64,000 nt of DNA, taken from an uncultured Bizionia sp. GTDB taxonomy: Bacteria; Bacteroidota; Bacteroidia; Flavobacteriales; Flavobacteriaceae. The stretch spans positions 124,001 through 188,000 of the forward strand of contig CANMCF010000004.1 in assembly GCA_947496215.1 (NCBI GenBank), in the 5' to 3' direction. The first letter of the stretch is position 1, and each line of letters opens with the position of its first letter. Both the position numbers and the translations under genes were made by a program. The notes beneath the pieces are model-generated. The model was not told where the DNA came from. It worked only from the letters and a program-made list of their open reading frames with translations, and did no database searches. Positions 36,955 to 41,892 of the stretch are shown here, one piece after another.

Positions 36955-36985
36955 TTGTGTAATTCAAAAAAGGGTTTCATATTTG
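36955..36985 (+). promoter_or_regulatory. Promoter for leader ORF 3 and the tRNA array
   Basis: TTG at 36955-36957 and CATATTTG at 36978-36985, with 20 bases between, fit the Bacteroidota -33/-7 layout. No TACGCAA palindrome is present, so this unit is probably not under the same operator. Confidence 0.6.
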
Positions 36986-37012
36986 CACCATCAAAAATAT
37001 TTAAAAGCAATA

Positions 37013-37135
37013 ATGAGAAATTATTTAGAACATATAACTAAACAGAATCTTTGGTCACGTTCGCCGAGACCAGTCGGAGCACTCAGTTGTGATGGAAGGT
37101 TTATAAAATATACTAGGAAGGTTGTGTATACATGA
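37013..37135 (+). CDS. 40-codon leader ORF before a terminator, upstream of the tRNA array
   Basis: ATG ORF starting MRNYLEHITKQNLWSRSPRP, with several Arg, Tyr and a Trp codon. It is followed by a terminator at 37160 and then by the tRNA array. If transcription of the tRNAs depends on read-through, stalling of ribosomes on this ORF could control it. No protein family recognised. Confidence 0.45.
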   Translation: MRNYLEHITKQNLWSRSPRPVGALSCDGRFIKYTRKVVYT

Positions 37136-37159
37136 GTTGATGTATACATAGATTTAAAG

Positions 37160-37193
37160 AAAGCACCTTCCATAAAAATGAGGTGCTTTTTTT
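37160..37193 (+). terminator. Hairpin terminator/attenuator before the tRNA array
   Basis: AAAGCACCT / AGGTGCTTT stem, loop of about 12 bases, seven T residues. It lies 27 bases before the first tRNA. Confidence 0.85.
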
Positions 37194-37219
37194 ATGGTGT
37201 TCATTGAAATAGAAAAAAT

Positions 37220-37292
37220 TGACGTATAGCTTAGTTGGTAGAGCAAGGTGCTTTTAACGCCGAGGTCGTGAGTTCGAATCTCACTGCGTCAA
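37220..37292 (+). tRNA. tRNA-Lys(UUU)
   Basis: Acceptor TGACGTA/TGCGTCA, D-arm GCTT..GAGC, anticodon loop CTTTTAA, T-arm GTGAG-TTCGAAT-CTCAC. CCA is not encoded. First tRNA of the array. Confidence 0.93.
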
Positions 37293-37339
37293 CAAAAAAA
37301 TGGAAGGGCAAGCCAATAGGAGGTGGCCACAGTCTTGAA

Positions 37340-37393
37340 ATGAGTTTTCGAATTCAGCGAAACCTATTTGTAAAATAGATTTCATTGAGCTAA
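37340..37393 (+). other. tRNA intron A (54 nt), anticodon loop of tRNA-Ser
   Basis: Boundaries follow GAA|ATGAG ... GAGCTAA|. The interior has a CTATTT-GTA-AAATAG hairpin and a flanking pairing CAGCGAAA/TTTCATTG (one mismatch, one G-T). Exon CTTGA can pair with intron TTGAG just before the 3' junction. No ORF: an in-frame TAG follows the ATG after 12 codons. Confidence 0.75.
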
Positions 37394-37428
37394 AACTGTT
37401 CGGAGATAATGACTCGTGTGGGTTCGAA

Positions 37429-37481
37429 ATGCAAAGCATTCACGAATTCATATTTAAAGAAATAGAGGATAGACGAGCTAA
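37429..37481 (+). other. tRNA intron B (53 nt), T-loop of tRNA-Ser
   Basis: GAA|ATGCA ... GAGCTAA|T. The first 11 bases ATGCAAAGCAT are a hairpin shared exactly with intron D. Central TATTT-AAAG-AAATA hairpin. Exon GTTCG pairs with intron CGAGC, and intron D has CGAAC at that place, so the change keeps pairing. Confidence 0.75.
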
Positions 37482-37502
37482 TCCCACTCCTTCCATAAAA
37501 AA

Positions 37503-37575
37503 CTGAGAGGATAACGATGGATGGTTTACTCGCTTTGGAAGCGAGAGGTTGCAGGTTCGAATCCTGTCTCTCAGA
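37503..37575 (+). tRNA. tRNA-Pro(UGG)
   Basis: Acceptor CTGAGAG/CTCTCAG, anticodon arm CTCGC-TTTGGAA-GCGAG, T-arm GCAGG-TTCGAAT-CCTGT. Unusual D-arm (TAAC..GTTT). Confidence 0.9.
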
Positions 37576-37612
37576 CTAAACAATCAAATCAAGTGTACTT
37601 GGTTCAATTAAT

Positions 37613-37699
37613 GGAGAGTAGGCAAATATTGGTTCGTTGCACTTGTCTGCTAAACAAGACCGCGATATCGCGGTGAAGGTTCGATTCCTTTGCTCTCCG
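37613..37699 (+). tRNA. tRNA-Ser(GCU)
   Basis: Acceptor GGAGAGT/GCTCTCC, anticodon arm CTTGT-CTGCTAA-ACAAG, class II variable arm ACCGCGATATCGCGGT, discriminator G. Not interrupted. Confidence 0.93.
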
Positions 37700-37707
37700 C
37701 AAAAATA

Positions 37708-37759
37708 TGGAGTTATGGTTTACCAAGCCAAAACAGTGGATTTAATTAGATGAATTCCA
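37708..37759 (+). other. Small tRNA-like or hairpin remnant
   Basis: The ends TGGAGTT and AATTCCA pair like an acceptor stem, and GTGGATTT/AATTCCAC forms an alternative hairpin. There is no T-arm. It is either a decayed tRNA or a processing spacer. Confidence 0.3.
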
Positions 37760-37765
37760 CATCAA

Positions 37766-37837
37766 GATATTGTAGCTCAATGGTAGAGCAGTCGGTTGTT
37801 AACCGTCAGGTTATAGGTTCGAATCCTATCGATATCG
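37766..37837 (+). tRNA. tRNA-Asn(GUU)
   Basis: Acceptor GATATTG/CGATATC, anticodon arm GTCGG-TTGTTAA-CCGTC, T-arm ATAGG-TTCGAAT-CCTAT. Confidence 0.94.
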
Positions 37838-37843
37838 CTAAAT

Positions 37844-37916
37844 GACAAGGTGGCTGAATGGTTAAGGCATCGGTCTGCAACACCGGTTTTTATGAGTTCG
37901 ACTCTCATCCTTGTCT
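37844..37916 (+). tRNA. tRNA-Cys(GCA)
   Basis: Acceptor GACAAGG/CCTTGTC, anticodon arm TCGGT-CTGCAAC-ACCGG, T-arm ATGAG-TTCGACT-CTCAT. Confidence 0.93.
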
Positions 37917-37923
37917 CAAAATT

Positions 37924-38054
37924 GGAAGTATTGAGCAATTGGTTGGCTCGCCAGACTGAAATGTAAATTCAACGATACCTATTTAGTAAATAGAATTCAT
38001 TGAGTTAAAATCTGGTCTCTTCGGAGCATGTAGGTTCGAGCCCTACTACTTCCA
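37924..38054 (+). tRNA. Class II tRNA with intron; spliced loop reads GAA (Phe-like) although the body suits Tyr or Ser
   Basis: Acceptor GGAAGTA/TACTTCC is perfect, D-arm GAGC..GCTC, variable arm CTC-TTCG-GAG, T-arm GTAGG-TTCGAGC-CCTAC. The anticodon loop is split by intron C. Removal by the common rule gives CCAGA-CTGAAAA-TCTGG, anticodon GAA. A separate ordinary tRNA-Phe(GAA) is present later in the array. A splice shifted three bases upstream would give CTGTAAAA, an 8-nt loop with GTA (Tyr). Identity therefore open. Confidence 0.75.
37961..38008 (+). other. tRNA intron C (48 nt), anticodon loop
   Basis: GAA|ATGTA ... GAGTTAA|. CTATTT-AGT-AAATAG hairpin as in intron A. Exon GACT pairs with intron AGTT before the 3' junction, where introns A and B have AGCT, so the last base differs to match the exon. 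Confidence 0.72.
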
Positions 38055-38060
38055 CAATAA

Positions 38061-38185
38061 GCATCTATGGTGTAAAGGATAGCACAAGAGATTTCTAATC
38101 TCTACGTCCAAGTTCGAAATGCAAAGCATTCATGAGTACCTATTTATTAAAATAGACGCTATGCGAACTAATCTTGGTAGATGTA
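38061..38185 (+). tRNA. tRNA-Arg(UCU) with T-loop intron
   Basis: Acceptor GCATCTA/TAGATGT, anticodon arm AGAGA-TTTCTAA-TCTCT uninterrupted, T-stem CCAAG/CTTGG. The T-loop is interrupted at 38119-38171. Spliced T-loop TTCGAAT, spliced length 72 nt. Confidence 0.85.
38119..38171 (+). other. tRNA intron D (53 nt), T-loop of tRNA-Arg
   Basis: GAA|ATGCA ... GAACTAA|T. Hairpin CTATTT-ATTA-AAATAG. Exon AGTTCG is fully complementary to intron CGAACT next to the 3' junction, the strongest of the four pairings. The 5' ATGCAAAGCATTCA is identical to intron B. Confidence 0.75.
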
Positions 38186-38192
38186 CAAAATT

Positions 38193-38264
38193 GGTTCATT
38201 GGGGTAATGGTTATCCTTCCCGACTGTCTCTCGGGAGATACGAGTTCGATTCTCGTATGAACCG
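38193..38264 (+). tRNA. tRNA-Asp(GUC)
   Basis: Acceptor GGTTCAT/ATGAACC, anticodon arm CCCGA-CTGTCTC-TCGGG, T-arm ACGAG-TTCGATT-CTCGT, discriminator G as usual for Asp. Confidence 0.9.
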
Positions 38265-38270
38265 CATAAA

Positions 38271-38337
38271 ACTCTATTGTCATGGAGGTTGGTGCATCCG
38301 ATTTTCTATTGGAAGAGGTCGATCCCCTCATAGAGTG
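38271..38337 (+). tRNA. Shortened tRNA-Glu(UUC)-like gene
   Basis: Acceptor ACTCTAT/ATAGAGT perfect, anticodon arm TCCGA-TTTTCTA-TTGGA. The variable loop is almost absent and the T-arm is reduced to GAGG-TCGATCC-CCTC, for a total of 67 nt. Discriminator G. Could be functional but minimal, or decaying. Confidence 0.65.
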
Positions 38338-38342
38338 CAAAT

Positions 38343-38415
38343 TGAGGTATAGCTCAGTGGTAAGAGCATCACGCTTACATCGTGAAAGTCATAGGTTCGA
38401 CTCCTATTGCCTCAA
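38343..38415 (+). tRNA. tRNA-Val(UAC)
   Basis: Acceptor TGAGGTA/TGCCTCA, anticodon arm TCACG-CTTACAT-CGTGA, T-arm ATAGG-TTCGACT-CCTAT. Confidence 0.93.
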
Positions 38416-38420
38416 CAAAT

Positions 38421-38491
38421 TGAGATGTAGCTTAAGGGAGAGCATCGCTCTCATAAGAAGAAAGGTTCAGGTTCGATTCCTGACATCTCAA
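38421..38491 (+). tRNA. tRNA with CAU anticodon (Met or lysidine-type Ile)
   Basis: Acceptor TGAGATG/CATCTCA perfect, T-arm TCAGG-TTCGATT-CCTGA, loop CTCATAA. The anticodon stem is poorly paired (TCGCT against GAAGA). Confidence 0.75.
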
Positions 38492-38496
38492 CAAAT

Positions 38497-38570
38497 GCAG
38501 GAATGGCGGAATTGGCATACGCTCTTGTCTTAGAAACAAGGTCTTGAGAGTTCGAATCTCTCTTCCTGTA
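38497..38570 (+). tRNA. tRNA-Leu(UAG) with short variable loop
   Basis: Acceptor GCAGGAA/TTCCTGT, D-arm GCG..CGC with GGAATTGG typical of Leu, anticodon arm CTTGT-CTTAGAA-ACAAG, T-arm GAGAG-TTCGAAT-CTCTC. Only five bases (GTCTT) where bacterial tRNA-Leu has a long variable arm. Confidence 0.85.
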
Positions 38571-38575
38571 CTAAT

Positions 38576-38649
38576 ATCCTACTGGCCAAATTGGAAAAGG
38601 CATCAGTTTTAAGCGCTGTGATTTCTCGGTTCGAGTCCGAGGTGGGATA
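38576..38649 (+). tRNA. tRNA-Leu(UAA) with short variable loop
   Basis: Acceptor ATCCTAC/GTGGGAT, D-stem GCC/GGC, loop TTTAAGC, T-arm CTCGG-TTCGAGT-CCGAG. Again no long variable arm; stem 27-43 is imperfect. Confidence 0.75.
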
Positions 38650-38653
38650 CAAA

Positions 38654-38724
38654 TAGCCTGTGGTGTAATGGCAGCATTCAAGACTTTGACTCTTGAGGTA
38701 TAGGTTCGAGTCCTATTGGGTTAA
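38654..38724 (+). tRNA. tRNA-Gln(UUG)
   Basis: Acceptor TAGCCTG/TGGGTTA with several G-T pairs, anticodon arm CAAGA-CTTTGAC-TCTTG, T-arm ATAGG-TTCGAGT-CCTAT. Confidence 0.85.
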
Positions 38725-38729
38725 CATAC

Positions 38730-38802
38730 TCTGACATAGCTTAAGTGGTAAAGTGCAAACCTGATACGTTTGTGGATAAAGGTTCAAATCCTTTTGTCAG
38801 AA
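38730..38802 (+). tRNA. tRNA-Ile(GAU)
   Basis: Acceptor TCTGACA/TGTCAGA perfect, anticodon arm CAAAC-CTGATAC-GTTTG, T-arm AAAGG-TTCAAAT-CCTTT. Confidence 0.92.
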
Positions 38803-38811
38803 CTATAATAC

Positions 38812-38884
38812 GGTGGCTTTAGTTTATGTGGTAAAACACCTCACTGTGAATGAGGAAAACAGAGTTCGAATCTCGAGGTCACCC
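38812..38884 (+). tRNA. tRNA-His(GUG)
   Basis: Acceptor GGTGGCT/GGTCACC, anticodon arm CCTCA-CTGTGAA-TGAGG, discriminator C as expected for His. The base before position 1 is C, not the usual G-1, and the T-stem has mismatches. Confidence 0.82.
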
Positions 38885-38889
38885 AAAAA

Positions 38890-38962
38890 GGAACAATAGG
38901 AAAGTTGGTCTATGCGCCCCGCTGAAGACGGAGAGATACTGGTTCAATCCCAGTTTGTTCCA
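38890..38962 (+). tRNA. tRNA-Phe(GAA)
   Basis: Acceptor GGAACAA/TTGTTCC perfect, loop CTGAAGA, T-arm ACTGG-TTCAATC-CCAGT. Weak D-stem and one mismatch in the anticodon stem. Confidence 0.82.
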
Positions 38963-38994
38963 CAATAGAAGTATTTAAATAAAAATGAGTATCA

Positions 38995-39480
38995 ATGAAA
39001 AATGAACAACAAAAATGGAGAAACTTCAGTGGTGAATTCTTTGACCAATCCATTGCCGCCATTATAGAAAGTGCCATCATAAGAGAGCAAAAGGCTGGAC
39101 ATCGTTTAAAGGTCTGTGTTGGATCAGATTCCCAAGTCTACAAATCTCACGTGGAATATGCGACAGTTGTTGTTGTGCTTCGTGAAGGAAAAGGAGGGTT
39201 CATGTTTATGAGAAATCATAAAGGTACAAGGCAAATAGGAATTAAAGAGCGTATGCTAAAAGAGGTGACCATGTCTGTAGAGGAAGCTTATGCAATCTGC
39301 GACATTCTTGACAAATATAATGTTGCTTTGGAGGTACATGCCGATATCAATACGGATCCCAAGTTTGAATCCAACATAGCACTTAGGGATGCCATGGGGT
39401 ATATATTGGGAATGGGGTTTGTCTTTAAAGCAAAACCTTACGCTTTTGCAAGTTCATCTTGTGCAGATAAGGTCGTTTAA
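38995..39480 (+). CDS. YkuK-like RNase H-fold protein (DUF458)
   Basis: A 161-residue protein matching the YkuK/DUF458 family, predicted to have an RNase H-like fold. KVCVGSDSQVYKSHVEYATVVVV near residue 40 gives a first Asp in a strand. An acidic Glu lies in LKEVTMSVEEAY near 85-95, and VHADINTDPKFESNIAL near 120 gives more acidic residues. It is embedded inside the tRNA array, between tRNA-Phe and tRNA-Arg, so a role in processing or splicing these RNAs is attractive. Biochemical function of the family is not established. Confidence 0.75.
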   Translation: MKNEQQKWRNFSGEFFDQSIAAIIESAIIREQKAGHRLKVCVGSDSQVYKSHVEYATVVVVLREGKGGFMFMRNHKGTRQIGIKERMLKEVTMSVEEAYAICDILDKYNVALEVHADINTDPKFESNIALRDAMGYILGMGFVFKAKPYAFASSSCADKVV

Positions 39481-39492
39481 ACAAAAGTACAA

Positions 39493-39564
39493 AAGCATAT
39501 AGTTTAATGGATAAAACATTGGGGTACGATCCTGAAAATGCGAGTTCGAGTCTTGCTATGCTTA
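39493..39564 (+). tRNA. tRNA-Arg(ACG)
   Basis: Acceptor AAGCATA/TATGCTT perfect, D-arm GTTT..AAAC, anticodon loop GTACGAT, T-arm GCGAG-TTCGAGT-CTTGC. Ends 21 bases before the RNA ligase ATG; a longer in-frame start of the ligase would run through this tRNA and was rejected. Confidence 0.87.
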
Positions 39565-39584
39565 CTTTTAAAAATAGTGAAATA

Positions 39585-40580
39585 ATGAAATTTAGAAAAT
39601 ATAATTCAATTGAAAACTCTTATAGAAAAGAATTTATAGAACGTGTAGCAATAGCTACAATTAACAACAACGATTTTGTTGTACAGGAAAAAGTACACGG
39701 TGCAAATTTTAGTTTAACCACTGATGGTAAGGGGCTAAAGTCTACAAAACGTACTAGCCTTCTAGAAGATGCTGATTCGTTTTACAATCACATTGGTATA
39801 AAAGAAATGCATTATTCAAAAATGGTATCTCTTTTTGAAACTATAAAAACTAAATATCTAAACATTGAAACAGTAACTGTTTTTGGAGAACTATTTGGTG
39901 GAAGCTATCCAGGTGTAGAACAAGTAAGAGGAGCTATGAAAGTTCAGAAAGGAGTGTTTTATGCACCATATAATGACTTTTATGCTTTTGATATTTTAAT
40001 AAATCAAGATACTTATCTAAATGTTATTGAAGCAAATCAATTTCTAGAAACTAATGGGTTTTTCTATGCAAAAACATTGTTTAGAGGAACACTAAAAGAG
40101 GCTTTGGAATATCCAAATGCTTTTGAAAGTAATATACCAAATTGGTTAAAGTTACCAGAAATTAAGGATAATGTTTGTGAAGGTGTAGTTATTAAACCTA
40201 TAAAGCCTCATTTTTTACCTAACGGAAATCGTGTAATTATTAAAAATAAAAACGCAAAGTGGAGTGAAAAAAGCAAACTGAAGTCTCAGCATTCTGTTCA
40301 AGCAGATTTTTCAAAAGAGGCAAATGTTTTAAAGAATGAATTAGACCGTTTTGTCAATCCAAACCGTTTAGCAAATGTAATGAGCAAGGAAAACAGTTTG
40401 GATAGTGCTCAAATAGGTAAATTAATCGGGTTTCTTTCTGAAGATGTCTTTGAAGACTTTGTAAAAGAATTTGAAACGCAATGGCAATCTATTGAGAAAA
40501 CAGAACAAAAACGATTAACAAAACATTTAAATCTATGTTCTGCAAAGCTTGTTAGAAAAGAATTATTGCAGTTGTATTAA
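39585..40580 (+). CDS. T4 Rnl2-like RNA ligase
   Basis: ATP-dependent RNA ligase that seals nicks with 3'-OH and 5'-phosphate ends. The nucleotidyl lysine is in VQEKVHGANFSL at about residue 36 (Lys35 in T4 Rnl2). Motif III-like TVFGELFGG lies near residue 100, motif IV CEGVVIKP near 203 and motif V VIIKNKNAKWSEK near 219. A C-terminal helical domain follows. At 331 residues it is nearly the same length as T4 Rnl2. ATG 39585 chosen because the upstream in-frame stretch is tRNA-Arg. It gives the island a 5'-P/3'-OH ligation route distinct from RtcB. Confidence 0.9.
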   Translation: MKFRKYNSIENSYRKEFIERVAIATINNNDFVVQEKVHGANFSLTTDGKGLKSTKRTSLLEDADSFYNHIGIKEMHYSKMVSLFETIKTKYLNIETVTVFGELFGGSYPGVEQVRGAMKVQKGVFYAPYNDFYAFDILINQDTYLNVIEANQFLETNGFFYAKTLFRGTLKEALEYPNAFESNIPNWLKLPEIKDNVCEGVVIKPIKPHFLPNGNRVIIKNKNAKWSEKSKLKSQHSVQADFSKEANVLKNELDRFVNPNRLANVMSKENSLDSAQIGKLIGFLSEDVFEDFVKEFETQWQSIEKTEQKRLTKHLNLCSAKLVRKELLQLY

Positions 40581-40591
40581 ATTTTTATGAC

Positions 40592-40627
40592 TACGCAAAA
40601 AGATTGCGCATCACTGTGGAATATTTG
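40592..40627 (+). promoter_or_regulatory. Island operator/promoter 3, upstream of structured non-coding RNA
   Basis: TACGCAAAAAGATTGCGCA at 40592-40610 with AATATTTG ending 17 bases later at 40627. The next bases CAGAGTAATTAA resemble those after operators 2 and 4. No protein gene follows for 1.68 kb, so the product is an RNA starting near 40634. Confidence 0.78.
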
Positions 40628-40633
40628 CAGAGT

Positions 40634-41570
40634 AATTAATAAGAAGTCTTTTGGAATCAGACTTTAAAGTAGTGCTCTGCCAGATATAAGAAGCTGGTAG
40701 AGCTTTAAAATAATCGTTCATTGAAATAAAACGAAGCTCAAATTATAGCTTCAATATAAAAAAATCATTATTTGTCATAAATGATGGGGCGGCTTATCGT
40801 CCATAGATAAACTTGGTAACAAGGATAAATCCATTTGCAGACACTGCAAGTGGAGACTACTCTCATTAGAGTGTAGTACAAGTAAGCAAGCAACCAACAT
40901 GGATCATTATTTTGCAAGGGGCAGCCGCTGATGCAGATCAAGGATTCATAGCCGACATTTTCAATTAGGCTTGAAATGGTGACATTAACAGGAAAAGTTG
41001 TAGTAATGAGTTACGTATAGGGCATCCAACCTAACGGGGCGCATTGCAGTAATAAAGTTACCCGACTGGAAACAATTCGGCAACTTGAAATACCGTGTGT
41101 TGGGAAACATACAAGGAAAAGGTTGGTATTTTGTAGGCTAAAATCTACGAAGCCATTTTCGAAGCCCTTTTTCTCAGGTCAAAAGATATAGTTCAATTTA
41201 AGAACGCTGTACTTCACATACAGAGGTTGGATTTATTCCATATCATAAACGCAAAAGACTTCGAATGTTACAGCAGCTAGTAGTTGCCTAAACCCATTGT
41301 AACATATGGGGCGGTAGAGGCCGCAAGCCTTTACCGTGCGGTGAACATTCTAGTAGGCCGCCTCGAAGAGAGGACGCCTATTAATGGTGGGGGAGCCAAC
41401 CCTCGTAATTGCAAAGCGTGGCAAAAGCCACTATGCAAGCCAAGTCTAAGTTGCCGAACAGCTGTAATGTATTCAGGCATCGAACAAGTACGTCGCTCTC
41501 AAAGCAATGAGAATGGCGTGGAAAACTAGAGAAAGTGTAAGCTATAATTCTAGGAAAGCTTGTTTATGAG
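40634..41570 (+). ncRNA. Large structured non-coding RNA candidate
   Basis: About 940 bases without a credible gene but dense with GC-rich hairpins. Examples are GCTCTGCCAG/CTGGTAGAGC (40675-40710), CCATTTGCAG/CTGCAAGTGG with loop ACA (40831-40853), TTTGTAG/CTACGAA, ATGTTACA/TGTAACAT closing an inner GCAGCT/AGTTGC hairpin (about 41264-41306), GGGGCGG/CCGCCTC closing two hairpins (41309-41365) and TTGCA-GTGGC/GCCAC-TGCAA (about 41409-41437). Size and position beside tRNA genes recall the ornate phage-associated RNAs GOLLD and ROOL, but I cannot establish homology. Ends are approximate. Confidence 0.65.
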
Positions 41571-41606
41571 CGGAGGTATTCTCAGAACGCTTTTTTAAAA
41601 TATTAG

Positions 41607-41867
41607 AGCTCTTTAGCTCAAAGGGAAGAGCTGTGGAAGGGCATCACGTGAATAAATTGTCTTGAAGACAATTTTAGTGAGGAGCCAGATGATGCGTATG
41701 GAATTCGTAACCACGGAGTGATTGGATGAAGTTGTTAGCGACGCGCTTGCTAATAAATAGAATTTGAAGAAGCACCGAAATACACAGGATGTAAAGTAGG
41801 GAAGCGCATTTAGAGCCAATCTATTCAGAGCAATCTGAAAGTACCAGTTCAAATCTGGTAAGAGGTA
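41607..41867 (+). tRNA. tRNA-like gene with about 190 bases of inserted sequence
   Basis: The 5' part AGCTCTT-TA-GCTC..GAGC and 3' part ACCAG-TTCAAAT-CTGGT-AAGAGGT form acceptor (one mismatch), D-arm and T-arm of a tRNA. The sequence between is far too long for an anticodon arm. CAGAT (41686-41690) could pair with ATCTG (41833-41837) as anticodon stem. The inserts contain a perfect AATTGTC-TTGAA-GACAATT hairpin and GCATCA/TGATGC. Either a tRNA with two inserts or a tRNA-like domain of the large RNA. Anticodon not assignable. Confidence 0.5.
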
Positions 41868-41892
41868 CAACGTTCTTTGAAACAATAAAAAC

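Larger units (their letters stand above)
37302..37495 (+). tRNA. tRNA-Ser(UGA) interrupted by two short introns
   Basis: Acceptor GGAAGGG/TCCTTCC, D-stem GCC/GGC, class II variable arm (GGAG..CTC). The anticodon loop CTTGAA..A is interrupted at 37340-37393 and the T-loop TTCGAA..T at 37429-37481. Removing both leaves an 87-nt tRNA with 7-nt anticodon loop CTTGAAA and T-arm GTGGG-TTCGAAT-CCCAC. Two introns in one bacterial tRNA, outside group I, is very unusual. Confidence 0.85.

Noticed and set aside
37340-38171. The tRNA insertions as small ORFs (each begins ATG and ends TAA)
   Set aside because: In-frame stops occur early (intron C reads ATG TAA), lengths are not all multiples of three, and the shared feature is a hairpin rather than a reading frame.
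37340-38171. Group I or group II introns in the tRNAs
   Set aside because: At 48-54 nt they cannot hold a group I or II catalytic core. No P7 or domain V elements are seen.
38119-38533. Open reading frames of 77-83 codons across the tRNA array
   Set aside because: They run through well-supported tRNA genes and introns and have no protein-like composition or ribosome site.
41183-41194. AAGATATAGTTC resembling the group I intron S element
   Set aside because: No matching R strand (a GAACTA-type partner) or P3/P8 layout was found nearby, so I treat it as chance within the structured RNA.
41284-41529. 81-codon open frame in the structured RNA region
   Set aside because: It coincides with dense hairpins (GGGGCGG/CCGCCTC, GTGGC/GCCAC), has no protein family resemblance and no initiation signal.
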